Shown here: positions 44,355 to 53,355 of the stretch, piece after piece
How positions within the stretch are numbered: position 1 is the first letter of the stretch
Layout: each line of letters begins with the position of its first letter
NCBI GenBank assembly: GCA_025360005.1
Contig: JANYDA010000052.1
Coordinates: 62,001-126,000 of the forward strand
Length of the DNA stretch: 64,000 nucleotides
From: Fibrobacteria bacterium
Lineage (GTDB): Bacteria; Fibrobacterota; Fibrobacteria; UBA11236
Direction of reading: 5' to 3'
The notes under the pieces: model-generated
The model's input: only the letters and a program-made list of their open reading frames with translations
Database searches by the model: none
Told to the model about the DNA's origin: nothing
Program-made: the position numbers and the translations under genes

Positions 44355-44660
44355 ATGAATTTCAAAACCACAGCGAGGATGGGTTGCGGCCTATTCGCGT
44401 TAATGTATCTGAGCGCCTGCGCCAGCGCCACCATCCGGCCCGGGGGCGGGGAGAAGGTGGGAGGCGCCCCTACCTACCAGAAGAGCAAGCCCTATTTCTG
44501 GTGGGGCCTTTCCGGAGAACATGAAATCGATGTGGTGGAAGTCTGCCAGGGCAAGGAGGTGGAGCAGATGCAATCGCAATTCACCTTTTTGGACGGCGTG
44601 AAATCGTTCTTTACCTTGGGCATTTATGCTCCTAAAACCGCTAAAGTCTGGTGCAAATAA
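44355..44660 (+). CDS. Bor-family lipoprotein
   Basis: A 101-residue lipoprotein; the ATG at 44355 follows a GGGAAGGG site. The signal ends in lipobox LSAC. The mature part matches the lambda Bor pattern: KPYFWWGLSGEHEIDVVEVC, then a run ending FTLGIYAPKTAKVWC, with two conserved Cys. Bor is an outer-membrane lipoprotein of phage lambda linked to serum resistance; related chromosomal genes are widespread. Whether this has the same role is unknown. A Bor-like gene follows 13 bp downstream. Confidence 0.85.
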   Translation: MNFKTTARMGCGLFALMYLSACASATIRPGGGEKVGGAPTYQKSKPYFWWGLSGEHEIDVVEVCQGKEVEQMQSQFTFLDGVKSFFTLGIYAPKTAKVWCK

Positions 44661-44673
44661 GGGGAATGGGAAA

Positions 44674-45051
44674 ATGGAAAACAAGCTTCTCTCCGCGCTC
44701 CTCGCCGGGTTTTGCCTCACCGGTTGCTCGGTCATGCATTTCAAGAACGGCCAAGTCAAAAGCGCCGGTCCCGTCCAGGAAAAATGGCATCATAACGGTA
44801 TCTATAGCCTGGTGGAATTCAGTCCCGTGATCAACATGAATACGCTGTGCCAGGAAAAAACCTGGAGCATGATCACCACCAAACAAACCTTCGTCACCGG
44901 CCTGGTGGGGTCCGTAGACGATGTGGCCACGAGCGTATTGCTCCCCTACGGTGGTATCGATCTTTGGGATCCCCAAGTCATCGAATGGTCCTGCGGGGCC
45001 GGGAAATCCGCTTCGCCCGCTCCCCCCGCGCCCGCGGATTCCACGCGGTAG
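44674..45051 (+). CDS. Bor-like lipoprotein, second copy
   Basis: A 125-residue lipoprotein from the ATG at 44674: signal with lipobox LTGC, then KWHHNGIYSLVEFSPVINMN, two Cys, and IDLWDPQVIEWSC at the point where Bor has its terminal GIYxP...C motif. The tail is Ala/Pro-rich. It is more divergent than its upstream neighbour but has the same length range, lipobox, Cys spacing and context, so the pair probably arose by duplication. Confidence 0.65.
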   Translation: MENKLLSALLAGFCLTGCSVMHFKNGQVKSAGPVQEKWHHNGIYSLVEFSPVINMNTLCQEKTWSMITTKQTFVTGLVGSVDDVATSVLLPYGGIDLWDPQVIEWSCGAGKSASPAPPAPADSTR

Positions 45052-45245
45052 GTCCGAGTCATCAGAACCCTAGCCGTAAGGATTTCTCGATTCACCGGTG
45101 GCCCGGGCGGCTAGGGGCGGGTTTTAGCGGGGCTTTAGACCGTCGGCATTGCCATCCGACCCTTAGCTGACTAATTTTCCCTCTCCGGTGTTAAAAACCG
45201 GGCCATCAAACCGCTTTTCCCGGAAACGGGGAAAGCCGGATTCGG

Positions 45246-45322
45246 GGCGGGTTAGCTCAGTTGGTTAGAGCAGAGGAATCATAATCCTTTTGTCCGGGGT
45301 TCAAATCCCTGACCCGCTACCA
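45246..45322 (+). tRNA. tRNA-Met (anticodon CAT)
   Basis: A full cloverleaf: acceptor GGCGGGT/ACCCGCT, D-arm GCTCAGTTGGTTAGAGC, anticodon loop ATCATAA with stem GAGGA/TCCTT, T-arm CGGGG-TTCAAAT-CCCTG, and encoded CCA. CAT could also be isoleucine-2 if the C is lysidinylated, but the overall pattern and G1-U72 pairing look like an elongator Met tRNA. Confidence 0.93.
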
Positions 45323-45353
45323 TTTCCCTCTTCAACCATCCACAATCCGGATT

Positions 45354-45800
45354 TCAGCCCCCGAACTGGCTCAAGTGATGATCCAGGTGGCGCCGTTGCA
45401 GTCCCTCCCATTCGGCCAGATTCATGGGTCCCAACGCCGGACTCACGGTCTTGGTAAACGGCTTAGAAGCATGCGCCTCCATCACTTCCAACAGGCCCCG
45501 TATCTCCTCGGTTACCCCTCGCACCGGCAAGCCCAGTTCCACCGTTTGGAAATCCTTCGCGGTGGGCGTTTTGCCTTTGGGCCATGGGATGATGAGGATC
45601 AAGGGGCGGAGAACGTTGCGCGATAGGAAGTTATGATCCTGGTTGACATGGAGCCGGCCCAGCGCCGCCTCAAAAGGGAGCCGGCAATGCACCAGCATCT
45701 GGCCCAGGTTCATCTTGCCCCATAAACCCCTCTCGGCGGGGTCGCGGGGGGAGAGCTTCTCGATCCGCGGGATCAATTCAAGGAAGGTTGGAAATTTCAT
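45354..45800 (-). CDS. DUF1569 (DinB-like) protein
   Basis: A 148-residue four-helix protein. The motifs WGKMNLGQMLVHC and the C-terminal LGPMNLAEWEGLQRRHLDHHL-QFGG are the DUF1569 hallmarks (metal-binding His residues of the DinB-like fold). Function is unknown; DinB-like proteins include thiol-dependent transferases. It lies 63 bp downstream of fabV on the same strand. Confidence 0.88.
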   Translation of the reverse strand: MKFPTFLELIPRIEKLSPRDPAERGLWGKMNLGQMLVHCRLPFEAALGRLHVNQDHNFLSRNVLRPLILIIPWPKGKTPTAKDFQTVELGLPVRGVTEEIRGLLEVMEAHASKPFTKTVSPALGPMNLAEWEGLQRRHLDHHLSQFGG

Positions 45801-45863
45801 GCGGTCCTCCTGAGGCCAAAAGATAAAAGTTGGAACGGAGGGAGCGCCCCTGGGGAATCGGCT

Positions 45864-47045
45864 TTATCCGCCGATCACGCTTTCCGGCACGTCCGCCGCA
45901 TAGTCCACGCCCTTGATGCCGAAGCCGTACAGGCGGTGGAAGTCCCCGCGGTAGCCGGCTATGTCGGCATGCCCCGGACCATTGTCCGTATTGACCAATT
46001 GCCACAGGTAATCGACTTCGCGCTGCACGTCTTCGCGCAATTCCCAATCGTCCATACGGATGCGGAAATCCGCGTCCACGGGCACGGGCTTGCCGGAATA
46101 GAGCTTGGTGCGGAAAAGGCGATCCATCTGCTCCAGACAGCCCTCGTGGATGCCTTTGGCCTTCATCACCTTGTAGAGCAGGCTGATGTAGAGGGGCATG
46201 AAAGGGATGGCGGAGCTGGCCTGGGTGACAAGGGCCTTGTTGACGGAGATGAAGGCGCGGCCGCCGCTTTGCTTGAGGCGCTCATCCAGTTTGCGCGCGG
46301 TCTTTTCCAAGTGGTCCTTGGCGGTGCCGATGGTGCCGTGGCGGTACACCGCTTGGGTCACCTGCGGGCCGATGTAGGAATAGGCCATGCTGATGGCGCC
46401 GGGCGCGAGCAGGCCCTCTTTCTGGAGCAGGTCCATCCACATTTCCCAATCGTCCCCGCCCATCACGCCCACGGTGTCGCTGACTTCTTCCGGGGTGGCC
46501 GCATCCAGGGTGATGGTGGTGACCGCGCCGGTGTTGAAGTCCAGCGTCTTGTTGGTATAGGACTTGCCGATGGGCTTGAGTACGGATTTGTACGTCACGC
46601 CGGTTTTGGGATCCGTGCGGCGCGGGGCCGCCACGCTATAGACCACCAGGTCCACCGGGCCCAGCTCCTTGAGCAAGGCCACCGCTTCCGCTTTCATCGC
46701 GTCCGAGAAGGCATCCCCGTTCAGGCTCTTGGCCCACAGCCCGGCCTTATGGGCGGCTTTCTCGAAAGCCTGCGTCTGGTACCAACCGGGCGATGCCGTG
46801 CGGCCCTTTTCCGGCGGGCGCTCGAAGGCGAGTCCCAAGGTGCCCGCTCCGCTGCCGAAGGCGGCGGCAACGCGGGAGGAGAAGCCGAATCCCGTGGAGG
46901 AGCCGATGATGAAGGCTTTTTTCGGGCCCTTGGCGATGGGGGCCTGGGATTTGAAATGCTCGATTTGCTCCTGCACGCCCGCTGCGCATCCGATGGGATG
47001 CGAGGTGGTGCAGAGAAAGCCGCGGATTTTCGGTTCGATTATCAT
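45864..47045 (-). CDS. fabV: enoyl-ACP reductase FabV
   Basis: With the ATG at 47045 the protein has 393 residues (MIIEPKIRGFLCTTSHP, the usual start). It has the nucleotide-binding AFIIGSSTGFGFSSRVAAAFG and the catalytic Tyr-x8-Lys (YRHGTIGTAK), with the longer spacing typical of FabV compared with FabI. It reduces trans-2-enoyl-ACP with NADH in fatty-acid synthesis and is usually triclosan-tolerant. It is divergent from dnaN across about 128 bp. Confidence 0.96.
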   Translation of the reverse strand: MIIEPKIRGFLCTTSHPIGCAAGVQEQIEHFKSQAPIAKGPKKAFIIGSSTGFGFSSRVAAAFGSGAGTLGLAFERPPEKGRTASPGWYQTQAFEKAAHKAGLWAKSLNGDAFSDAMKAEAVALLKELGPVDLVVYSVAAPRRTDPKTGVTYKSVLKPIGKSYTNKTLDFNTGAVTTITLDAATPEEVSDTVGVMGGDDWEMWMDLLQKEGLLAPGAISMAYSYIGPQVTQAVYRHGTIGTAKDHLEKTARKLDERLKQSGGRAFISVNKALVTQASSAIPFMPLYISLLYKVMKAKGIHEGCLEQMDRLFRTKLYSGKPVPVDADFRIRMDDWELREDVQREVDYLWQLVNTDNGPGHADIAGYRGDFHRLYGFGIKGVDYAADVPESVIGG

Positions 47046-47173
47046 ATGGGTGAAGCAAAAAGTAGCTACCCCGGGATCGAATTCCAAACGTCCCTTTCTA
47101 AAGACTATCTTTTTGTGCCCGATCGGGTTTTTCCGCCGCCACGTTTGGCGCGCGCCCGGCAGGAAGGGACGGC

Positions 47174-48292
47174 ATGAAGTTCGAAGCCAACAAACCGGTA
47201 TTCCTGGACGCCTTGCAGATGGCCGGCAATGCGTCGCCCACCAAGACCACGCTGCAGATCCTCTATAACCTGTTGCTGAAGTTGGAAGGCAACACCCTGG
47301 AAATCCGCGCCACCGATTTGGACATGACCATAGTGCTGCGCCTGCAGGTGGAAGGCCATGAGGACGGGGAAATCGTCATCAACTCCAAGAAACTTCTGGA
47401 AGTGGTGAAAGAGCTTCCGGACTTTCCCGTGCTGCTTTCCGTGGATGAATACATCGTCACCATCAAATCCGAATCCGGATTCCAATGCAACCTCACCGGC
47501 TTCGACGCCAGCGAATATCCCGCCTTGCCGGATTTGGGCGCGGCCAAGTCCTTCCATATCCCCCTGAAGGATTTCCGCTTCCTGAGCGAGAAGACGACCT
47601 TCGCCGTTTCCGGCGACTACAGCCGTATGAGTCTAACGGGCGCCTATTGCGAATTCAAGGAAGGCGCCTTGCAGATGGTGGCCACCGACGGGCATCGCCT
47701 GGGCAAGGCCTGGACGGCCGCCTCCGGCCTGCCCGCCCAGCCCGGCGTGATCCTGCCGCCCAAGGCCCTGTCGCAGATCCTGCGCATGTCCGAGGATCCG
47801 GAGCAAGTGATCCAAGTGGAAATCGGCCCCGCCAACGCGCGCTTTTCCACCGACACCATCGTCATCTTCACCAAACTCATCGAAGGCCCGTATCCCAATT
47901 ACGAAAACGTGATCCCCAAGGATTTCTCCAAGCAGATGAAGGGGAACCGGGAGCATCTGGGCTCCGTGATCCGGCGCGTGGCCACCATGGCCAACGCGAA
48001 AACCAAGCTGGTGGTTTTCGGATTCCAGGAGCGGCAATTGGCGCTGTCGGCCAAGAACCAGGATCTGGGCGGAGACTCCGAGGAATCCCTGCCCGTGGAG
48101 TATAGCGGCGAGCCCGTGGAAGTGGGCATCAACGCCAACTACGTGCTGGAGGTGTTCCGCCTCATCCATACGGAAGAAGTGCAGTTCAAGTTCAACAATC
48201 CGCTCGGCGCCATCATCGTGGAACCGGTAATGGATAAGCCGAACTATTTCTTCATCGTGATGCCGTTGCGGATTCTTAAAGACGGCCAATAA
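47174..48292 (+). CDS. dnaN: DNA polymerase III beta sliding clamp
   Basis: A 372-residue clamp of three repeated domains. It starts KFEANKPVFLDALQMAG and ends with the conserved FFIVMPLRI (the MPMRL-like C-terminus). DGHRLGKA in the middle domain and the peptide-binding pocket region (LIEGPYPNYENVIPKDF) are present. It tethers polymerases to DNA. In many bacteria dnaA lies directly upstream and recF downstream; here fabV is upstream and recF is separated by about 9 kb. Confidence 0.97.
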   Translation: MKFEANKPVFLDALQMAGNASPTKTTLQILYNLLLKLEGNTLEIRATDLDMTIVLRLQVEGHEDGEIVINSKKLLEVVKELPDFPVLLSVDEYIVTIKSESGFQCNLTGFDASEYPALPDLGAAKSFHIPLKDFRFLSEKTTFAVSGDYSRMSLTGAYCEFKEGALQMVATDGHRLGKAWTAASGLPAQPGVILPPKALSQILRMSEDPEQVIQVEIGPANARFSTDTIVIFTKLIEGPYPNYENVIPKDFSKQMKGNREHLGSVIRRVATMANAKTKLVVFGFQERQLALSAKNQDLGGDSEESLPVEYSGEPVEVGINANYVLEVFRLIHTEEVQFKFNNPLGAIIVEPVMDKPNYFFIVMPLRILKDGQ

Positions 48293-48396
48293 GACCAGAG
48301 GCGATAGGCCTTCCCGCCGTCTACGGCCAGGATGGGAAAACACTGGCCCGCAGTCCCACGTTGCACCTTCCGGTCGCGGGGCCCTATAATCCTGAT

Positions 48397-49821
48397 GTGA
48401 AACTTCCCTTTCGAGTTTTGGCCTGGGGACTGGCGTTGCTGCCGTTGCGCGGCCATTCCCGGCCATCGCTTCCGGAACCGCCTTTAGGCACCGCCTCGGC
48501 CTCCTTTGCGGGCGGGGGAGCGGCGCATGCTTCCGGGATCAACTCCGTGTTCGACAATCCGGCCGCACTTTCCATCCAAGACGATTTCCAGGCGGAAGCC
48601 GGTATGATGGGTTTGGCCGGCGGCATCTCCCCTTATTTCCTGTTCGGATCCAAAGGCGGCGGAAACTCATCCTTCGCCTGCGGCTATTTCTACGACGCCC
48701 GCGCAGGCGATCCGGAATATCCCGTGCGGCCCCGCCAAGGCATGGTGGCCGGGGGCTCCTGGCAGGCGCGTCCTTGGGCGTCCTTGGGCGCATCCGTGCG
48801 CAGCGTGGGCACGGGCGCGGGAGTGGGCCTGGAAGGTTTCGGCATCGACGAGGACGCGGGAGCCCTGCTCACGCCCTGGCGCGCATTGCGCTTGGGGCTG
48901 GCCATCCGCAACCTGCAGGAATCCGGGGCGGGCCAGGTACCCGAAGGGTTTCGGACACGCCGGAGTTACCTGCTGTCCGGGGGCGCGGGCCTGGAGCGCG
49001 TGGACCTGCTGGGCCTCACCTTCCATGATCCGGATGCCTACTACGAATTCCGATCGGTGGGTCCGCCGCCGGATGGGCGCATGGTCCATGCCTTCTCCGC
49101 GGCCGCCGGCTTTATGCCGGAAGGCCGGTTGGCATTCCGGGGAACCTTTCTGCTGCCGCAATCCGGAACGCCCGGCTATGCGCTAGGCACTTTCCTCAAT
49201 CTGCCGTTGGGACGCCGCGGCGCGCTCCTGTTCGGTTATACCTTTCAGACCGGCGGGCCCCAAGCCACCGGGGAAGCGGACGCCTCGCATTCCATTTCCC
49301 TCCGCTTCCGCCTGGGCGCCAAGCCGGTTGCGCTGCCGCTCACGGTGGAGTTGCGCGCGGACAAGGCCTACGCCGCGCCGCGGGACAGCGCAACCCCGGC
49401 CCAGTTGGATTTCCGCCTTTCGGTCATCGATAAGACCCACAGCCATGCGTCGGGCGAAAACGATCTCCAGGCCGCGGAGCCTTTCCCCGCGGGGGCGGAA
49501 GGGTATCGGCCGGCGGGTCCTGAGGCAAAACCGCTGCGGGAGTCGGCGCGCGCGTTGTCGGAAGGCAGGATCCGGGAATGGCTTCTTACCATCCACGCCG
49601 TGGGCAAGGATGGCGTGGCCGGAGCCGAGGTGAAAACTTACCGGGGCCGGGATTTGCCTCCCAAGGTGATCCGATGGCTGGCCCTGGACGAGACGGGCAA
49701 ACGTATACCGCCGGGATTTTATTGCTTCCGCCTGGAAGCGACGGATGCGGATGGAAACCACGGCAATACCGCATGGCAGATGGTGGAAATCGGAACCGAT
49801 CCGGACGCGCCCGCCAAGTGA
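48397..49821 (+). CDS. outer-membrane beta-barrel protein with FlgD-like C-terminus
   Basis: With the GTG at 48397 the protein has 474 residues and begins with a signal peptide (KLPFRVLAWGLALLPLRG). Residues about 25-320 look like a barrel of the UPF0164/PorV type (GINSVFDNPAALS near the start, many alternating strands such as RGALLFGYTFQTGG). The last 90 residues (REWLLTIHAVGKDG, RWLALDETGKRIPPGFYCFRL) resemble a FlgD Ig-like domain. The role is unknown; surface assembly or secretion is likely from type. Confidence 0.68.
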   Translation: MKLPFRVLAWGLALLPLRGHSRPSLPEPPLGTASASFAGGGAAHASGINSVFDNPAALSIQDDFQAEAGMMGLAGGISPYFLFGSKGGGNSSFACGYFYDARAGDPEYPVRPRQGMVAGGSWQARPWASLGASVRSVGTGAGVGLEGFGIDEDAGALLTPWRALRLGLAIRNLQESGAGQVPEGFRTRRSYLLSGGAGLERVDLLGLTFHDPDAYYEFRSVGPPPDGRMVHAFSAAAGFMPEGRLAFRGTFLLPQSGTPGYALGTFLNLPLGRRGALLFGYTFQTGGPQATGEADASHSISLRFRLGAKPVALPLTVELRADKAYAAPRDSATPAQLDFRLSVIDKTHSHASGENDLQAAEPFPAGAEGYRPAGPEAKPLRESARALSEGRIREWLLTIHAVGKDGVAGAEVKTYRGRDLPPKVIRWLALDETGKRIPPGFYCFRLEATDADGNHGNTAWQMVEIGTDPDAPAK

Positions 49822-49938
49822 AGGGCCCGGATTGTGAATTCCTCTAAATGTCCTGGTAAATCAGGGGTTTAGCGATATATTCCCTGGAGGTGGGAACGGG
49901 TTCCGGATGCGGGGCCATCCGCCTAAGGGGGGTCTTCC

Positions 49939-50346
49939 ATGTCGGCTCGCAAATCCTGGATCCTGATCGTGTTGGGCGCTGTCGGGCTGGCGATGGCGGT
50001 TGGTTCCGATGCTCCGGTGCAAGGCAGAGGGGCCGATCTTGGCGCAGGTGCGGGAGCCGCGGCCTCCGCCGATCACGGCGCTTATTTCGCGCCCGCCATG
50101 CGTTTCGACGCGGACGCAGGTAGCTTGGAAGTTACCTTCGGAATCGAAGAGGCCGCCCGCCTGTCCTTGAGCGCTTTCGACAGCCAGGGCAAATTGCTCG
50201 CCATCCTCTTGGACGAAAACCAGGGTTCCGGCTTCCATCATCTCTCGCTTTTCTCGAACCGTCTGCAAGGCTATCAGGGCCACGTGGTTTTCCAATTGCG
50301 GGACGGGCAATCCATCCTGGCCGAGACGCGCACCCGCGCCCGCTGA
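49939..50346 (+). CDS. small secreted protein with FlgD/T9SS-like domain
   Basis: A 135-residue exported protein: signal peptide (WILIVLGAVGLAMAVG), a Gly/Ala-rich linker, then a C-terminal beta domain of about 75 residues (LSLSAFDSQGKLLAILLDEN, LFSNRLQGYQGHVVFQL). The same domain ends the protein at 51146-51844 (VLLQAFDAQGHLIATVL, VFSNKLNSVSGVLVFKL). Spacing and sequence recall C-terminal sorting domains of type-IX-like systems. Here it is nearly the whole mature protein. Confidence 0.68.
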   Translation: MSARKSWILIVLGAVGLAMAVGSDAPVQGRGADLGAGAGAAASADHGAYFAPAMRFDADAGSLEVTFGIEEAARLSLSAFDSQGKLLAILLDENQGSGFHHLSLFSNRLQGYQGHVVFQLRDGQSILAETRTRAR

Positions 50347-50394
50347 ATCCCCGCTTCCGCCAACGTAAAGCGGGAGGCGTAGAACAGGCCGGGG

Positions 50395-50889
50395 CTATTT
50401 CCCGAACTGGCCCTCCACCAAGGCTTCCATGTCTTTTTCCTGCGCAGCCGTGTATTGGGGCATGGTCTTGAGGAGCGAGCCATCGCGGCCGAACACGTAT
50501 ACGGAAGGCAGGCCTTCGAAGCCGAACAGCTTGGACATGGCGTCCTCGCCGTCCCACAGAATCTGATAGTCCATTTTCATTTTGCGTACGAACTTGGCGA
50601 CCTTCTCCTTTGGCCCCTTGTCCGTGCTTACGCCCACCACAGCCAGGTCGCCGCCGTATTTGCCCTTGAGGCCTTCCAATACCGGAATGGTTTGCCTGCA
50701 GCTTATGCACCAGGTGGCCCAGAAGTCGAGGATCACCACCTTGCCTTTCCATTCCTTGGAGGCATGGGGGTTGCCTTCCAAATCCAGGAGCGAGAAGGCG
50801 GGCAGGGTTTTTACCTCGGCGGCCATGGCAGAGGCCGAGAGGAGAGAGGCGGTGAGGCAGAGGGCGGATAGGAGGGTACGCATGGCCAT
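50395..50889 (-). CDS. TlpA-family thioredoxin, exported
   Basis: With the ATG at 50889 it has 164 residues. A signal peptide (LLSALCLTASLLSASAMA) is followed by a thioredoxin fold with the active site WATWCISC and the cis-proline loop GLPSVYVF. Such periplasmic proteins reduce disulfides, often for cytochrome c maturation. A multihaem-type cytochrome gene lies 2.5 kb away on the same strand, which may be relevant, but they are not in one operon: plus-strand gene 51146-51844 lies between. Confidence 0.9.
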   Translation of the reverse strand: MAMRTLLSALCLTASLLSASAMAAEVKTLPAFSLLDLEGNPHASKEWKGKVVILDFWATWCISCRQTIPVLEGLKGKYGGDLAVVGVSTDKGPKEKVAKFVRKMKMDYQILWDGEDAMSKLFGFEGLPSVYVFGRDGSLLKTMPQYTAAQEKDMEALVEGQFGK

Positions 50890-51145
50890 ATAATACTCAT
50901 TCCCCGGCCGGAAAAAAGAAACCGCCGCGCCTAATGGCCGCTTCGTCCCCTTCCCGGCGACCCGAAAAAAAACCACGATCCCCGGCAACGCTTTTCCGGT
51001 CCGGGAGACAAAGGCGGCTGTAGCGATGCCGAAGGGCCTATCAATAAGGTAAAGCCCGCGGGAAAAGGGTGAGAGATTCGGGCATTAAAGGCCAATTTTT
51101 GAGACTCGAAAACCGATAATTCACAAAATCACAGGAGACGGAAAC

Positions 51146-51844
51146 ATGTCGAACAGAAAATGGTTGGCCACGGGGATTTTAATTTTGTCGGCGGTGGGGA
51201 TAGCGGGGGCGCATTTGGACGGCAGTGGCATGAAGCCGGCCGGGGGCGAGACCTTTACCGTGGGCACTGCCACCAAAATCACCTGGAAGGTCGTCAATTT
51301 GCATGATGGCAAGATGAACATCGATTTCTCCGCGGACAATGGCTCGACCTGGAAAATCGTTAAGGCCTACACTGCGAGCGGCACTGGAACGCAAGAGTTC
51401 AATTGGACCCCAGACGCTGTAACGGAACATGGTAAAATCCGGATTTGCCAAACCGCGGGAGCTGCCGCTTGCACGGATGCACAAAACACTTCAAATCCGA
51501 CAAGCGCGGCCCCATACATACTTGTCACGCCAAGCTTTTCCGTGTCGGGCACTTCCGGAATCGCGAAGAATGTGGAACAGGCCGGCAAGGACTTTTTTGA
51601 ATTCCATCCGGATACCCGTGACCTGGATGTTTCCTTCAACCTTGCCGAAGCCAAAGACGTCCTCCTGCAAGCATTCGATGCCCAGGGACATTTGATCGCC
51701 ACCGTGCTGGAAGGCAAGCAGGGCGCGGGGATGCACAAGCTCTCCGTATTCTCGAACAAGTTGAACTCCGTTTCCGGGGTGCTGGTGTTTAAGCTGAAAG
51801 CCGGCAATGAGGTTCGCACTCAAAGCTGGAACACGGCGCGCTGA
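51146..51844 (+). CDS. secreted Ig-like protein with FlgD/T9SS-like C-terminal domain
   Basis: A 232-residue exported protein with a signal peptide (WLATGILILSAVGIAGA) and an AGGAGAC-type ribosome binding site. Residues about 30-120 form an Ig-like domain of the Ser-Thr-rich anchor type (GETFTVGTATKITWKV, IDFSADNGSTWK, FNWTPDA), seen in many surface proteins. The C-terminal 75 residues match the domain of the 135-residue protein at 49939. It is probably anchored or sorted at the surface through that domain. Confidence 0.75.
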   Translation: MSNRKWLATGILILSAVGIAGAHLDGSGMKPAGGETFTVGTATKITWKVVNLHDGKMNIDFSADNGSTWKIVKAYTASGTGTQEFNWTPDAVTEHGKIRICQTAGAAACTDAQNTSNPTSAAPYILVTPSFSVSGTSGIAKNVEQAGKDFFEFHPDTRDLDVSFNLAEAKDVLLQAFDAQGHLIATVLEGKQGAGMHKLSVFSNKLNSVSGVLVFKLKAGNEVRTQSWNTAR

Positions 51845-51919
51845 GCCGAATCTAACGCAAACAGTCAATGCGGAACATGAATATGTAGGTCAGCGATATG
51901 ATTGATATGGAGCCCGGTC

Positions 51920-53104
51920 TTAAAGATCGAAAGACAACCCCACCATCAAAGTCCCCTGCACATAGGTTTCATCGGCCGGGAACAACTGGTAATGGTAGGT
52001 GGGATTGATCCCGTCCTCTTCGCCGTGGGTATTGCGCAGGCCATGATCATAGCCGATGTCCCAGCGATCCGGCAGGTATGGGGATGCGGCCCAGCTTTCC
52101 GGGAATTCCGATCCCGCCTTGAACCCCAGCGTAAGCGAAGAGAAGGCGTAGAAGCGGATATCCGCGGTGCGGAAGGCTTCGTCGCCGGCATAGGCGTCCT
52201 TGGCAAAGGCGGCGGCGCTCTGGCGGTAGCCGCGCGCCCGCAGGCGCACATAGGTCCCCTCGCGCAGGTATTGGTACCATTGCAGATCCGCGGTGTTGGA
52301 GACCAGCTTCCAATCGTCCCGGTAATGGCGGGCCTCCAGCCGCAGCGATCCCAGTTGCTCCCCGATATGGAAGCCTTGGATGATTTGGGCGGAGAGGGAG
52401 ACGCCGGTTTTTTCGCCGGGCAGGTTCTCCAGCTCCAAGCTCCCCGCCGAGGTGATGACGGGATTGTAGGGATGCCCCAGGAATCCGGAGCTATGTAACA
52501 CGTTCACGGTAAGTCCGCTCAGGGTCAAAGGCGTGATGACCTGGGCCAGGGTGGCGGAGAGGGAGAGGATGTTGCGCTTGCCGCCCAGGCCTCGGAAGGG
52601 GCCGGTGGGATGCATGTCGTCGAAGAAAGTGGCGGCGGAGCCCCCTAAGGTGGTATTGCGATCGTTGCAATCCAGGGAACCGGACAGGGAAGGCGAATAG
52701 GAGCGATAGTCGTTCTCATCGCTGAAATAGAAGGCGGCGGCGGCGTTGCGGCCTTGCTTGGCATAGGCGAAAGTGGCCTGCTCGGAATGGCGGATTTCCC
52801 GTTGCGATGCGCCGGTAACCGCGTCCAATTTCAGATCATTGTCGGCCAGGCGGCCGATGTTGCGGAGGCCCAGCCGGCGCGAGGCGCCGGAGACCACGTC
52901 CAATTCCTGGTCCCATTGGAATTTCCAGAGCGGGGCCAGCTTGCGGAAATAGGCGAAGGCGGGCGTATGATTCCAGACGCCGTTGCGATCCCAGTAATAC
53001 ATATACTTGAAGTCCAGGCCTTGATTGGATTCGCCCGCTTGCGGGCTCGCGGTCGCGGCCGCCAGGAGGCATAGCGCCGCGGCCAGGGGTTTCAGCATCC
53101 GCAT
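51920..53104 (-). CDS. DUF3570 outer-membrane beta-barrel protein
   Basis: A 394-residue protein with a signal peptide (PLAAALCLLAAATASPQA) and long alternating strands ending in an aromatic/Leu C-terminus (GLSFDL), the pattern of an outer-membrane barrel. The strand motifs DFKYMYYWDRNGVWNHTPAF, DVVSGASRR, DAVTGASQREIR and YFSDENDYRSYSP are characteristic of DUF3570. DUF3570 genes usually sit next to a DUF4266 gene, as here (12-bp overlap). The function of the pair is not established. Confidence 0.87.
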   Translation of the reverse strand: MRMLKPLAAALCLLAAATASPQAGESNQGLDFKYMYYWDRNGVWNHTPAFAYFRKLAPLWKFQWDQELDVVSGASRRLGLRNIGRLADNDLKLDAVTGASQREIRHSEQATFAYAKQGRNAAAAFYFSDENDYRSYSPSLSGSLDCNDRNTTLGGSAATFFDDMHPTGPFRGLGGKRNILSLSATLAQVITPLTLSGLTVNVLHSSGFLGHPYNPVITSAGSLELENLPGEKTGVSLSAQIIQGFHIGEQLGSLRLEARHYRDDWKLVSNTADLQWYQYLREGTYVRLRARGYRQSAAAFAKDAYAGDEAFRTADIRFYAFSSLTLGFKAGSEFPESWAASPYLPDRWDIGYDHGLRNTHGEEDGINPTYHYQLFPADETYVQGTLMVGLSFDL

Positions 53105-53355
53105 CCGCCGCCGGATCCGGAGCTGCCGCCCGAGGAGCCTTCGCGCCGCGGCAGATTATGGCTTTCCAGGCCGCCGCCCAAAGGGTCCGGAGCGCGTTGC
53201 ATGATGGGGTCGCTCAGGAATTCGCGATCCTTCTGCTGCACGCGCGCGCAGCCGCAACCGAAAGCGGCCGTGAGCGCGAACAGGCCGGCCAGGAAAAAGG
53301 CCGGCGGAGAGGGGAATCGCGGGGGGGCAAGGGAAGCGCATGGGCGGGGCTTCAT
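53092..53355 (-). CDS. DUF4266 Cys-tailed lipoprotein
   Basis: An 87-residue protein. It has a signal with lipobox-like GCGC, then CARVQQKDREFLSDPIMQ and the conserved REGSSGGSSGSGGGCGC tail that defines DUF4266. The last residues (GGGCGC) expose two Cys at the very end, a likely metal- or cofactor-binding or modification site. Its ATG overlaps the cytochrome gene's stop (ATGA) and its end overlaps the DUF3570 start, so the three form one operon. Confidence 0.85.
   Translation of the reverse strand: MKPRPCASLAPPRFPSPPAFFLAGLFALTAAFGCGCARVQQKDREFLSDPIMQRAPDPLGGGLESHNLPRREGSSGGSSGSGGGCGC

Noticed and set aside
44355-45051. Prophage remnant, because of Bor similarity
   Set aside because: No integrase, capsid, tail or att-like repeats nearby; base composition looks like the neighbours; the adjacent tRNA has no visible duplicated end.
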